Positions 18,666 through 28,351 of a stretch of 35,175 bases of DNA are shown one piece after another. Under the pieces are notes generated by a model. It saw nothing but the letters and a program-made list of their open reading frames with translations, was not told the origin of the DNA and did not search any database. Location: positions 1 to 35,175 of the forward strand of contig JAILCU010000087.1 in the NCBI GenBank assembly GCA_024690405.1, written 5' to 3'. Every line of letters starts with the position of its first letter. Positions within the stretch are counted from its first letter, which is position 1. Source of the stretch: Bacteroidales bacterium. GTDB taxonomy: Bacteria; Bacteroidota; Bacteroidia; Bacteroidales; Bacteroidaceae. A program made the position numbers and the translations under genes.

Positions 18666-18673
18666 CAAAGATA
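18666..18673 (-). promoter_or_regulatory. -7-like element of the GH109-like gene
   Basis: Minus strand TATCTTTG 42 nt upstream of the start codon; no clear -33 TTG. Confidence 0.5.
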
Positions 18674-18695
18674 GTATGAAAAGATGAATTTTGCA

Positions 18696-18703
18696 TATCT
18701 TTG
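18696..18703 (+). promoter_or_regulatory. -7-like element of the 1275-aa fusion gene
   Basis: TATCTTTG 30 nt upstream of ATG 18734; no clear -33 TTG. Confidence 0.5.
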
Positions 18704-18733
18704 TAGCACATTTTTTGAAAAAAACTTCGATAG

Positions 18734-21700
18734 ATGCCTAAAATCAGTTGCTTTCTCACCTTCTCCGACGAAAACGAAGGGCAAAAAACAATGGCTATCC
18801 TGCGCGCAGATGAATGCGTTGACAGTGTCAACCTCATCGGAAACCCTTTCCAAACAAAGGCACTCCGACAGATGGCCAGTGAAGCCTCAACACCTTATAT
18901 ATTATTATATACTAAGCGTTTTGACCTGCAATTGGGTTACTACGCTCTTAAGCGCATGCTCACCGTGGCAGAGGACACTGGAGCTTCAATGGTCTATGCA
19001 GACCACCGCATTCAGCTGCCTTCAGGCGAGGTGCAGATGCGCCCCCTCATTGATTGCCAGCTTGGGTCGGTACGCGATGACTTTGAATTTGGATCGCTCC
19101 TGCTGATGCGCACCTGCGATGTGCAGGCATACTTTGCCCAAGACCGTCAGCGTGAGTACCTGTATGCAGGCCTTTACGACTTGCGCCTTTTCCTTTCGCG
19201 CAAGATGTTGCCTGTACATATTAGCGAACCCCTATACACGGAAATAGAAACAGATACGCGCAAGAGCGGTGAAAAGCAGTTCGACTACGTCGATCCGCGC
19301 AATCGCGCACGGCAGATAGAAATGGAACGTGCATGCACGCGCCATCTTAAAGCGATTGGAGCACTTCTGGCCCCGGACGAATTCGACGAGGTAAAATTCG
19401 ACGAAGAGGAATTCCCCGTCGAAGCTACCGTTGTGATTCCCGTGCGCAACCGTGTCAGAACAATAGAGGATGCCATTCGCAGCGTTCTTCGTCAACAAAC
19501 GGTCTTCCCGTTCAATCTCATCGTGGTGAACAACCATAGCGACGACGGAACCGGTGAAGCCATTGAGCGGTGCATCGCTTACACAACGTCCAAGGGAAAC
19601 CCAGAAGGTGAGATTGGAGAGAACTTCAAGCGCCTTATCCACCTGAAGCCGACACGAGACGACCTCGGCATTGGCGGATGCTGGAATCTGGCCGTACATC
19701 ATGCCGAGTGCGGACGTTTCATCGTACAGCTCGACTCCGACGACCTCTATAGCGGGCCTGATACCCTCCAACGCATCATCGACGCGTTCCGTGAGCAGCG
19801 GGCTGCCATGGTGATTGGTTCTTACCGCATGACGAATTTCCAACTCGAAACACTTCCTCCCGGTCTCATCGACCATCGCGAATGGACGCATCAGAATGGA
19901 CGCAACAATGCATTGCGTATCAATGGTTTAGGAGCCCCACGTGCATTCTTCACTCCCATATTGCGAAAGATACAGATTCCCAATACGAGTTATGGCGAGG
20001 ACTATGCCCTCGGACTGATGATAGGCCGACGCTTCCGCATCGGACGAATCTTCGATGAACTTTATCTCTGCCGCAGGTGGGAAGGGAACAGCGATGCAGC
20101 TCTTAGCACCGACAAAGTAAACCGGAACAATCTTTACAAAGATCAGCTGCGCACCACTGAGATACAGGCCCGCATGGCCCTCAATCGGAAATGGCGACGC
20201 GAAGTCACGGAAGAAGAAGTGGAAGCTTTCTTCGAGAGGGAACTCTCAGAATGGGCTATGGCCCGTCAGCACTATTGCGACCTCCAAGAGCAGGTGAAAC
20301 AAAGGATACTGCCTATTACCGCTTCACCAGGAAACACGGCTTCGCCCATCAACGAAATCACAGATGTCTCGCTCTGTGTGCAATGGAATCCTGCACGCAT
20401 GGTCTCTACAGGTGCCAAGATTGACAAGGCCTCCATCCAGGCACGTCCTTGTTTCCTCTGCGATGAGAACCGTCCCAAAGAACAGCACTCGCTGATGATT
20501 GAGCATCATTATCAAGTGCTCGTTAACCCCTTCCCTATCCTACCCCGACATTTTACAATCCCAACCCGGCGCCACAAGCCACAAGCAATCTGGGACCATT
20601 TCAGTACCATGCGTCATTTAGCGTGGACGTTGCCTCATCATATCATCTTCTACAATGGTCCCAAATGTGGAGCTTCATGCCCTGACCACTTACATTTGCA
20701 GGCGGGTTCGAGAGGCGTCCTCCCCATTGAACGCGACTGGGGACTCTTTGAGAACCAGATGGAGAAACTCTATCCCCTCACCGGTAGCGAGACGCAGGAA
20801 ATGGAAGACCACGGCAACAACAGCCAGCGCTGCGGCCTGTTTTTGCTGAAGAACTGGGTTTGTCCCGTCTTCGTCATCCGTTCCATGCCGGAGGAAACGG
20901 ATAGTCTGCTCTGCCAACGTCTTTATCGTGCACTGCCAGTCAACAAGGGTGAAAGCGAACCGCGTATGAATGTTATTTGTTGGCGCCAAGCCGGTGACGA
21001 AAGCCGAAGCGACGAGATTGTTACGCTTATCTTTCCACGCAAGAAGCACCGCCCTGACTGCTATGGGGAAACGCTTATGGTGAGCCCTGGAGCACTCGAT
21101 ATGGGAGGACTACTCATCACACCGCGGGAAGAAGACTTCCAGAAGATAACGCCAGAATGGGCTGCAGATATTTTAAGAGAAGTAACCATGACGCAAGAGG
21201 AGTTGCAAGACGTCCTTCAAGAAGTCTGTGACAAAAGCGTGGAGGAGAGTGATGACACTCATGGAGGCAATCTTTCTCCACATGCACAGGATCAAGCCGG
21301 AAGTCCAGCCGAACGTGAGAAAGAGGCCTTATCCTCAGCACTCGCTGTAGGACTACTCTCTGCGGAATGCATCCGTTTCAGGCTCAACGGCTTATATACG
21401 GCCAAAGGCACCTCGCTCGAAGGCCCACAAGAAGTATCGCTGGAAAATGGCGGATTGCGATGGAATGAACAAGTCTATCGCCAGCTCACATTCACCCCAG
21501 AGTCGGATGACGCCAGTTTCACAATGCAAGACATCGTCATCGGAAAGGATTTCCATTGGCAGAGACAGGAAGAACAGACTTTCCGCGGAACACTTCGTCT
21601 GATTGTAGATGAAGACAAGATCGTATGCATTAACGATATAGACATCGAACAATATCTTGTGAGCGTCATCAGCAGCGAGATGAACGCCAACTGCTCCAGC

Positions 21701-22561
21701 GAGTTTCTCAAGGCTTCTGCCGTGATCAGTCGCAGTTGGCTCTACGCACAGATGGAAAAGCGACAGATACTCAGCGAGGGCACCCATGCATTTTTTGCTT
21801 TCTCCAAGACCGACACCGAGCTCATTCGCTGGCACGACCGCGAAGATCACACCATATTTGATGTCTGCGCAGACGACCATTGCCAGCGCTATCAGGGCAT
21901 CACCCGTGCTTCACGTCCGGAAGTGCAAGCTGCCGTTGAAGCTACACGCGGACAGATTCTCACCTACGAGGGACAGATTTGCGATGCGCGGTTCTCAAAA
22001 TGCTGCGGAGGCCGCACTGAGACCTTTGAAACATGTTGGGAGGATCACCACTACCCTTACCTCGAAAGCGTCGAAGATCCTTTTTGCAACACCCATGATG
22101 AAACCGTTCTGAGACAAGTGCTCAACGATTACGATCAAGAGACTACCGACTTCTATCGCTGGACCGTCACACTCACACAGGCGGAGGCACACGCCTTTAT
22201 CACTCAGCACTTGAAGACAGACCTCGGCGATATCATCAGCCTTGAGCCCTTGGAGCGAGGTCCCGGTGAGCGCATCATCCGCCTGCGAATTGTAGGGTCT
22301 GAACGCACCTTCGTCCTGGGCAAAGAACTGGAGATTCGTTCTGCCTTGTCAACGTCTCACCTGAAAAGTGCCGCCTTCACCGTCGAACGCAAGGACATCG
22401 CTCCGAACGGGGTCCCCGCACGCTTTGTACTTCACGGCAAAGGTTGGGGGCATGGAGTCGGGATGTGCCAGATTGGTGCCGCCGTCATGGGCGAGCAGGG
22501 CTATACCTACCAGCAAATTCTTGGCCACTACTATCCTGGTGCCGACATCAGTCAATTATAG
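18734..22561 (+). CDS. Multidomain protein: GT2-like x2, DUF4922/HIT-GalT-like, SpoIID/LytB
   Basis: [27 protein letters not shown] and FIVQLDSDD (GT2); [14 protein letters not shown] (HxHxQ, H652); [35 protein letters not shown] and [39 protein letters not shown] (SpoIID). A single uninterrupted ORF. Confidence 0.85.
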   Translation: MPKISCFLTFSDENEGQKTMAILRADECVDSVNLIGNPFQTKALRQMASEASTPYILLYTKRFDLQLGYYALKRMLTVAEDTGASMVYADHRIQLPSGEVQMRPLIDCQLGSVRDDFEFGSLLLMRTCDVQAYFAQDRQREYLYAGLYDLRLFLSRKMLPVHISEPLYTEIETDTRKSGEKQFDYVDPRNRARQIEMERACTRHLKAIGALLAPDEFDEVKFDEEEFPVEATVVIPVRNRVRTIEDAIRSVLRQQTVFPFNLIVVNNHSDDGTGEAIERCIAYTTSKGNPEGEIGENFKRLIHLKPTRDDLGIGGCWNLAVHHAECGRFIVQLDSDDLYSGPDTLQRIIDAFREQRAAMVIGSYRMTNFQLETLPPGLIDHREWTHQNGRNNALRINGLGAPRAFFTPILRKIQIPNTSYGEDYALGLMIGRRFRIGRIFDELYLCRRWEGNSDAALSTDKVNRNNLYKDQLRTTEIQARMALNRKWRREVTEEEVEAFFERELSEWAMARQHYCDLQEQVKQRILPITASPGNTASPINEITDVSLCVQWNPARMVSTGAKIDKASIQARPCFLCDENRPKEQHSLMIEHHYQVLVNPFPILPRHFTIPTRRHKPQAIWDHFSTMRHLAWTLPHHIIFYNGPKCGASCPDHLHLQAGSRGVLPIERDWGLFENQMEKLYPLTGSETQEMEDHGNNSQRCGLFLLKNWVCPVFVIRSMPEETDSLLCQRLYRALPVNKGESEPRMNVICWRQAGDESRSDEIVTLIFPRKKHRPDCYGETLMVSPGALDMGGLLITPREEDFQKITPEWAADILREVTMTQEELQDVLQEVCDKSVEESDDTHGGNLSPHAQDQAGSPAEREKEALSSALAVGLLSAECIRFRLNGLYTAKGTSLEGPQEVSLENGGLRWNEQVYRQLTFTPESDDASFTMQDIVIGKDFHWQRQEEQTFRGTLRLIVDEDKIVCINDIDIEQYLVSVISSEMNANCSSEFLKASAVISRSWLYAQMEKRQILSEGTHAFFAFSKTDTELIRWHDREDHTIFDVCADDHCQRYQGITRASRPEVQAAVEATRGQILTYEGQICDARFSKCCGGRTETFETCWEDHHYPYLESVEDPFCNTHDETVLRQVLNDYDQETTDFYRWTVTLTQAEAHAFITQHLKTDLGDIISLEPLERGPGERIIRLRIVGSERTFVLGKELEIRSALSTSHLKSAAFTVERKDIAPNGVPARFVLHGKGWGHGVGMCQIGAAVMGEQGYTYQQILGHYYPGADISQL

Positions 22562-22688
22562 AAGACCTTTTCTGATAGAAGCATCCATTCCAAGCGACCC
22601 TTCAAGAGGGCATACATAAGATAGCTCTCAAGTCTTTCCTCCCCAATCTCTCAGCATCCACCCTCCCCTAAACTCAAATACCGCACAC

Positions 22689-24902
22689 ATGAGAACCTCC
22701 AAGTTTTTCCTTCTTGCATTCCTACCTGTGCTGACAGTAGCGCAGGACTTCACCCAATATGTAGATCCGCACATCGGCACAGGCGACCACGGCCATGTCT
22801 TCGTGGGCGCCAACATACCTTTCGGCATGATTAACGCCGGTCCCACGCAGTTAGAGACAGGTTGGGATTGGTGCTCTGGCTATCATGAGAAGGGTACCAA
22901 GATCGTAGGATTTGCCCAAACCCACCTCAGCGGCACAGGATGTTCCGACCTGGGCGACGTGGCCATCATGCCCATCACGGGCGATGTCGAATATTCTCGT
23001 GAAGGATTGGCGACACTTTATTGCCACGACAACGAAGAGGTGCGCCCAGGGTACTACAGCATCCTACTTGGAACAGACAAGAAGGTGGCTGAGACTGAAG
23101 CGAACAAATTCATTCACACTGAAATTACAGCCAACCAGCGCAACGCTATATATCGCATCACCTATCCCAAGGGAGCACGCGTCAACGACCTCATCGTGGA
23201 CCTCAACAATGGTGTGGGCGACATACTCCGCTATGCACGTCTCACCATGATGAGCGACAGACTATGCGTGGGTTTCCGCATCAGCCATGGGTGGGCCAAC
23301 GACCAGCATTGCTATTTCAGTATGCGCTTCTCGCGTCCCGTCAAAATCTCTGACGTCGCCCAACAGTCTTACTACCGTCTCAGCTTCGAGCCTTCTGACG
23401 AACCCCTTCTGGTGACCATCGCCCTCAGTCCCGTCTCTGAAATCAACGCCATGCAGAACATGATTCCTGAGGACGTGACATTCAATCAGATGCGCACTGA
23501 TGCCGACAACGCCTGGAATCGAGAGCTTAGACGCGTGAAGGCCACCTTCCAGAACGACCGCGACCGTCGCATCTTCTATACTGCCATGTACCATTTCATG
23601 GTGGCACCCCAGACATGGGACGATGCCAACGGCGACTGGCGTGGTGCCAACAACCATGTCTATCGAAGCGGAACGAGCGATAAGAAAGAAGAAAACGCAG
23701 ACTCCCCCATCGGCACATCACGCTACCTCACCACCCTCTCCCTTTGGGACACCTATCGTGCGGCTGCTCCCCTATCCACCATCATCCTGCCTGAGATGAT
23801 GCCAGCCGTGGTCGAGACCTACCTGCGCATCTTCCGTGAACAGCACAAACTGCCCGTCTGGCATCTCATGTCGCAAGAAACCAACTGCATGGTGGGATGT
23901 CCTGCCGTTCCTGTCTTAGCCGACTTATTATTAAAAGGTTACGTCCGCGATACCACCCTTGCCTGGCAGGCGATGGAACAGAGTCTGCTCATGGACGAGC
24001 GTGGCCTCGACGACATGAAGAAATGGGGATATGTGGCCAACGACCACCATGGCGGTTCGCTCTCGATGAGTCTTGAATACATGCTTGCCGACTGGTCTGC
24101 CGCGGAGGCTGGCAAGGCCATTCTGTCTGCGAAAGGCGACCATCCGGGGATTCGTCGGACGACAGATTATCTCCATGAACGGTCTTTGGGCTATAAACAT
24201 CTCTATGACCCACGTGTCGGCTTCCTTCGTTCCAAGAACTCACATGGAGAATTCAATGGCATCGGAGACTTCAACCCAGCCCACCAAACAAAAGACTATA
24301 CAGAGGGAAACCCGTGGCAATACCTGTGGTTAGTGCCTCACGATGTCGAGGGACTCGTAAATATGTTGGGAGGTAGAGAGGAAGCCGTGAAGCGCCTCGA
24401 TGCCCTCTTCGCAGCCGACAGTCAGCTTAACGCCGAAGCCAATCCCGACATCACGGGTCTGATTGGCCAATATGCCCATGGCAACGAGCCCAGCCATCAC
24501 ACCGCTTATCTCTATGCCCTCATGGGCGAACCAAGAAAAACAGCCCGCCTCATCCACCAGATTCAGAACGAGCTCTATACCGACCAACCCGCAGGCCTTT
24601 GTGGCAACGAAGATGTTGGGCAGATGTCGGCATGGTATATCCTCTCGGCCCTCGGTTTCTATCAGGTGGAACCTTGCGGAGGCCGCTATGTGTTAGGTTC
24701 TCCACTCGTAAAGGAAGCCACCTTGCATGTGGGTCATGGCAAGACTTTCACCATCCGTACCCACGGACTTTCTGCCAAGGCTTTCTACATCAAGCGCGCG
24801 CTCCTCAACGGCCAGCCCCTCGGCAGCAAGAACGAACCCCTCATCCTTCGCCACGAGGATATCATGCGTGGAGGCACCCTGGATATCTACATGTCGAAAT
24901 AA
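22689..24902 (+). CDS. GH92 family glycoside hydrolase (alpha-mannosidase type)
   Basis: YVDPHIGTGDHGHVFVGANIPFGMINAGPTQLETGWDWCSGYH, GFAQTHLSGTGCSDLGDVAIMP, SLWDTYRAAAPL, GNEPSHHTAYLYALMG, CGNEDVGQMSAWYILSALGFYQVEP. Confidence 0.94.
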   Translation: MRTSKFFLLAFLPVLTVAQDFTQYVDPHIGTGDHGHVFVGANIPFGMINAGPTQLETGWDWCSGYHEKGTKIVGFAQTHLSGTGCSDLGDVAIMPITGDVEYSREGLATLYCHDNEEVRPGYYSILLGTDKKVAETEANKFIHTEITANQRNAIYRITYPKGARVNDLIVDLNNGVGDILRYARLTMMSDRLCVGFRISHGWANDQHCYFSMRFSRPVKISDVAQQSYYRLSFEPSDEPLLVTIALSPVSEINAMQNMIPEDVTFNQMRTDADNAWNRELRRVKATFQNDRDRRIFYTAMYHFMVAPQTWDDANGDWRGANNHVYRSGTSDKKEENADSPIGTSRYLTTLSLWDTYRAAAPLSTIILPEMMPAVVETYLRIFREQHKLPVWHLMSQETNCMVGCPAVPVLADLLLKGYVRDTTLAWQAMEQSLLMDERGLDDMKKWGYVANDHHGGSLSMSLEYMLADWSAAEAGKAILSAKGDHPGIRRTTDYLHERSLGYKHLYDPRVGFLRSKNSHGEFNGIGDFNPAHQTKDYTEGNPWQYLWLVPHDVEGLVNMLGGREEAVKRLDALFAADSQLNAEANPDITGLIGQYAHGNEPSHHTAYLYALMGEPRKTARLIHQIQNELYTDQPAGLCGNEDVGQMSAWYILSALGFYQVEPCGGRYVLGSPLVKEATLHVGHGKTFTIRTHGLSAKAFYIKRALLNGQPLGSKNEPLILRHEDIMRGGTLDIYMSK

Positions 24903-24936
24903 GGGACCACAAACCTTTTTTAGCTCACCCCATACA

Positions 24937-24969
24937 AACAGCCCACTCGCCAAAAACGAGTGGGCTGTT
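24937..24969. terminator. Strong hairpin downstream of GH92, candidate terminator
   Basis: AACAGCCCACTCG / CGAGTGGGCTGTT, 13-bp perfect stem with a 7-nt loop, between convergent genes. Confidence 0.65.
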
Positions 24970-25008
24970 CTTCCTATTGAAACTAGTATTTCTAGTGCAC
25001 AAGAAACA

Positions 25009-25129
25009 CTGGTAGCGGGGATGATATGGCGGACGAACCGCCATACACTCGACCCACGGGGGCTACTACTTTTCTATTGCTACGAGTGCTTTTAATGCTT
25101 TTAGCGCTACGCGGCTCTAACGCTACCAG
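25009..25129. other. Nested inverted repeats in a convergent intergenic region
   Basis: Outer CTGGTAGCG (25009-25017) / CGCTACCAG (25121-25129); inner TATGGCGG-ACGAA-CCGCCATA (25025-25045). Confidence 0.7.
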
Positions 25130-25146
25130 AACTCCTAGTCAAGCTT

Positions 25147-26613
25147 TTACACCTTTCGCACAGGGTCGCACGTCAGGCCACAACCTAACTTCTTGAAAAT
25201 CTTGCGGTCAACCTCGCCCAACATCACCGTGGCATGCACCTGACATCCATCCAGAAGAGGTAAAGTCTCCAGCGCACGCTTGCAGTTCTCGTCATGCTGC
25301 GAGAGCACTGCCAGCGCCACCAGCACCTCATCCGTGTGGAGACGGGGATTGTTGCCATGTAGCATGGACGTTTTCATTCGCTGGATAGGCACAATCATAT
25401 CCTGTGGAATCAGTTTGAGGGAGTGGTCGATGCCGGCCAGATACTTGGTCGCGTTGAGCAGTAATGCTGCACAGGGACCCAAGAGGTCACTGGTATCTGC
25501 CGTGATGATGGTGCCATCGGCCAACTCTATCGCAGCCGCAGGATTGCCACTCTGCAGACGACGCTCATAGGCCGCCACCGTCGTGGGACGATAAGCCGTC
25601 GTGAGTTTCATCTGCTTCATCAGTAGCGCAATTTTGTTCACTTCCTCGTTGCCCTTGCGACCATCCAGCATCTCGCCGATGGCAGCATAATAGCGACGGA
25701 TGATTTCTTGCTTCGAAGCCTCACAACAAACCTCGTCGTCCGAGATGCAGAAGCCAGCCATGTTCACCCCCATATCCGTAGGCGATTTATAGGGACTCTC
25801 GCCATAGATGGTCTCGAAAATCGTGTTCAGAACAGGGAATATCTCGATGTCGCGATTGTAGTTGACAGCCGTCTTGCCATAAGCCTCAAGATGGAAGTGG
25901 TCAATCATGTTCACGTCATTCAAGTCGGCCGTTGCAGCCTCATAAGCCACATTGACAGGATGCTTCAAGGGTATCGACCAAATGGGGAAGGTCTCGAATT
26001 TGGCATAACCCGCTTTCACGCCACGACGGTTCTCGCCCCACAGCTGACTGAGGCACACAGCCATCTTGCCGCTGCCAGGTCCAGGAGCCGTCACGATGAC
26101 CAGCGGCCGCGTCGTCACCACGAAATCATTCTTGCCAAAGCCCTCTTCAGAGTCAATCAGGTCAACATTCGTAGGATAGCCCTCAATCAGATAATGATAA
26201 TAGACGCGCACGCGCCCAAGACGCTCCAGCTGCTCACGGAAGGCAACGGCAGAAGCCTGTCCGTTGAAATGAGTAATAACCACCGAACTCACCAGCAAGC
26301 CACGGTCAGAGAACACGTCGCGCAGACGCAGCACATCCTGGTCATAGGTGATGCCCAAATCGCCACGCACCTTGTTGCGCTCAATATCCTCGGCACTGAT
26401 GACAATCACGATTTCTGCGTCGTCCTTCAGCTGCATCAGCATGCGCAGTTTGCTATCTGGCTGGAAACCAGGCAGAACACGGCTGGCATGGAAATCATCG
26501 AAGAGCTTGCCGCCAAACTCCATGTATAGTTTATCGCCAAACTTCGCAATGCGTTCCTTGATGTGCTCCGACTGTATGCGGAGATATTTATCGTTGTCAA
26601 AACCTTGCTTCAT
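25147..26613 (-). CDS. DUF1846 family protein
   Basis: MKQGFDNDKYLRIQSEHIKERIAKFGDKLYMEFGGKLFDDFHASRVLPGFQPDSKLRML...TAPGPGSGKMAVCLSQLW; recognisable DUF1846. Confidence 0.9.
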   Translation of the reverse strand: MKQGFDNDKYLRIQSEHIKERIAKFGDKLYMEFGGKLFDDFHASRVLPGFQPDSKLRMLMQLKDDAEIVIVISAEDIERNKVRGDLGITYDQDVLRLRDVFSDRGLLVSSVVITHFNGQASAVAFREQLERLGRVRVYYHYLIEGYPTNVDLIDSEEGFGKNDFVVTTRPLVIVTAPGPGSGKMAVCLSQLWGENRRGVKAGYAKFETFPIWSIPLKHPVNVAYEAATADLNDVNMIDHFHLEAYGKTAVNYNRDIEIFPVLNTIFETIYGESPYKSPTDMGVNMAGFCISDDEVCCEASKQEIIRRYYAAIGEMLDGRKGNEEVNKIALLMKQMKLTTAYRPTTVAAYERRLQSGNPAAAIELADGTIITADTSDLLGPCAALLLNATKYLAGIDHSLKLIPQDMIVPIQRMKTSMLHGNNPRLHTDEVLVALAVLSQHDENCKRALETLPLLDGCQVHATVMLGEVDRKIFKKLGCGLTCDPVRKV

Positions 26614-26661
26614 TGAACTGCCTTATGATATGGTGATTATCTGAACTTTAAAAATTCGGCA

Positions 26662-26692
26662 CAAAGGTACGCTTTTTCACTCAAAGAGCCAA
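26662..26692 (-). promoter_or_regulatory. Bacteroidetes-type promoter for the DUF1846 gene
   Basis: Minus strand TTG (26692-26690), 20 nt, TACCTTTG (26669-26662). Confidence 0.65.
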
Positions 26693-26827
26693 GAATTTGC
26701 CAACAAATATATACCAAAATGGCCGCAGAACATACAATTGTTTAAGCCAATCACTCGAGGTTGCCTTATTGAAACAAACCAATAAGACAAACCTATCCTG
26801 TGAGAAAAAAGAGAGGAATATAACAAA

Positions 26828-26849
26828 AGGGTCGCTTCACAGCGGCCCT
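26828..26849 (-). terminator. Candidate intrinsic terminator, minus strand
   Basis: AGGG(C/T)CGCT-type 9-bp stem including one G-T pair, 4-nt loop, followed on the minus strand by TTTTGTTATA. Confidence 0.55.
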
Positions 26850-27136
26850 GTTGCTTCAGTCTTTAGGTATTAGTCCGTTTAAGGTAAAAAGATTGTTTAT
26901 TTCAGGATAACGGCTACAAAGTTAATAGCTAAAACGATACGTTGTTCAAAATAGTTTATGTTGTGCAACATGTTTTTGATAAAAATTGAACTTTTCATAC
27001 TTAAAAAGAGTTGATTCGCATGTTTCTTTTTATTATTTTGTCATCTCCGCATTGCAAAATTGAATATTTAGAAAAGACGAATATCTGTAGAAGAAGTCAC
27101 GATAGAAAGCAAAGACACTTTTTCAGCAACAAATGA

Positions 27137-28201
27137 CTATTCCCTATGAAAAGCGACCATCCTGGCGATAGGATTTTTCTCAATAACACCTACTGAAAAA
27201 CCTTCCATCTTTGCTGCTTGACGCACTTCCTCCTCAAATTGCGAAGCCACGCCTCCGACAAAATGAACCGATAAGTCAGAACGCTGATAAGCTGCAACAT
27301 TCCGGCGGAAAAAAGCTCGGAAATGTGGTATGAGCCAATCCTTCATCCCGTCATCTTCTATATGCTCGGCAATGAATGGTACAAACGAAGCCAAGAAACG
27401 GTTAGCCTTAGGCTGACGGTATACCCGATCAATTATATCGGAGGGTGCGAGGTTGAAACGCTCAAGAAACTGTTCATACAACAGGCCAGGCAACTGACCT
27501 TTCAACAAATCGCCGACAAGACTTTTTCCAAGCACGGCCCCACTCCCCTCATCACCAAGGATCCACCCCAAAGGAGAGACATTTGCCACAATACGTTTCC
27601 CGTCGTAGAGGCAGGAATTAGAACCCGTGCCAAGAATACAAGCGATGCCTTCCCTGTTGCCACAGAGGGCTCGTGCGGCACCAAGTAGATCACTTTCAAC
27701 AGAAATGACTGCATGCGGAAAATAACGCTGCAAGACACCTGCAACAGTAGCACTATAAGGTGCTACGCATCCTGCACCGTAGAAGCAGACTTCTGACAGG
27801 GAGGAAGAAAAGACATTATCCGGGTCTGACAGGGAGGAAGAAGAGACCTCATCTTCGCCTGACAGAGAGGAAGAAGAGACCTCATCTTCGCCTGACAGGG
27901 AGGAAGAAGAGACCTCATTTTCGCCTGACAGGGAGGAAGAAGAGGATGGAGAAGATGCAGAGGAATGAGAAGGAGTGACCGACGTCCCTGCTGTTGGTCC
28001 TGGCATCTCCTTTCCGGGAAGAGGATGCATAACTGCGCAGTTTGCCAGGGCAACAGCCACATTAGCTATGACCCGCTCAATATCTTCTCGTGCATCACGC
28101 ACGGGGTTAATGCCAATAGAATCCACGACGAAGTCCTTGCGACCTTCATCAATACATGTCCAAACAGTCTTGGTAGACCCGCTATCTGCTATCAATTTCA
28201 T
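27137..28201 (-). CDS. BadF/BadG/BcrA/BcrD-type ATPase / N-acetylglucosamine kinase-like protein
   Basis: MKLIADSGSTKTVW phosphate-1 motif, FYGAGC, ESDLLGAARALCGNREGIACILGTGSNSCLYDG, GWILGDEGSGAVLGK. Start at 28201. Confidence 0.87.
   Translation of the reverse strand: MKLIADSGSTKTVWTCIDEGRKDFVVDSIGINPVRDAREDIERVIANVAVALANCAVMHPLPGKEMPGPTAGTSVTPSHSSASSPSSSSSLSGENEVSSSSLSGEDEVSSSSLSGEDEVSSSSLSDPDNVFSSSLSEVCFYGAGCVAPYSATVAGVLQRYFPHAVISVESDLLGAARALCGNREGIACILGTGSNSCLYDGKRIVANVSPLGWILGDEGSGAVLGKSLVGDLLKGQLPGLLYEQFLERFNLAPSDIIDRVYRQPKANRFLASFVPFIAEHIEDDGMKDWLIPHFRAFFRRNVAAYQRSDLSVHFVGGVASQFEEEVRQAAKMEGFSVGVIEKNPIARMVAFHRE
27793..27957. repeat. In-frame coding tandem repeat, 5 x 33 bp, inside the kinase gene
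   Basis: CTGACAGGGAGGAAGAAGAGACCTCATCTTCGC-type units at 27793, 27826, 27859, 27892, 27925, encoding GEDEVSSSSLS-type undecapeptides. Confidence 0.93.
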
Positions 28202-28318
28202 TTTGCAAAAATATAGAAAAAGGTACATTTGATACACAATAAATGTAAAAAACTACACCTTATAATGAAAAACTTTGCTTTCTGAGCCCGAAATGCACGT
28301 GTATTCATATTTATTTTG

Positions 28319-28326
28319 TACCTTTG
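28319..28326 (+). promoter_or_regulatory. -7-like element upstream of the DUF3078 gene
   Basis: TACCTTTG followed by the dyad TTTGCGCCGCAAA; -33 not clear. Confidence 0.45.
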
Positions 28327-28351
28327 CGCCGCAAAAAGTATTTTTTTAATC

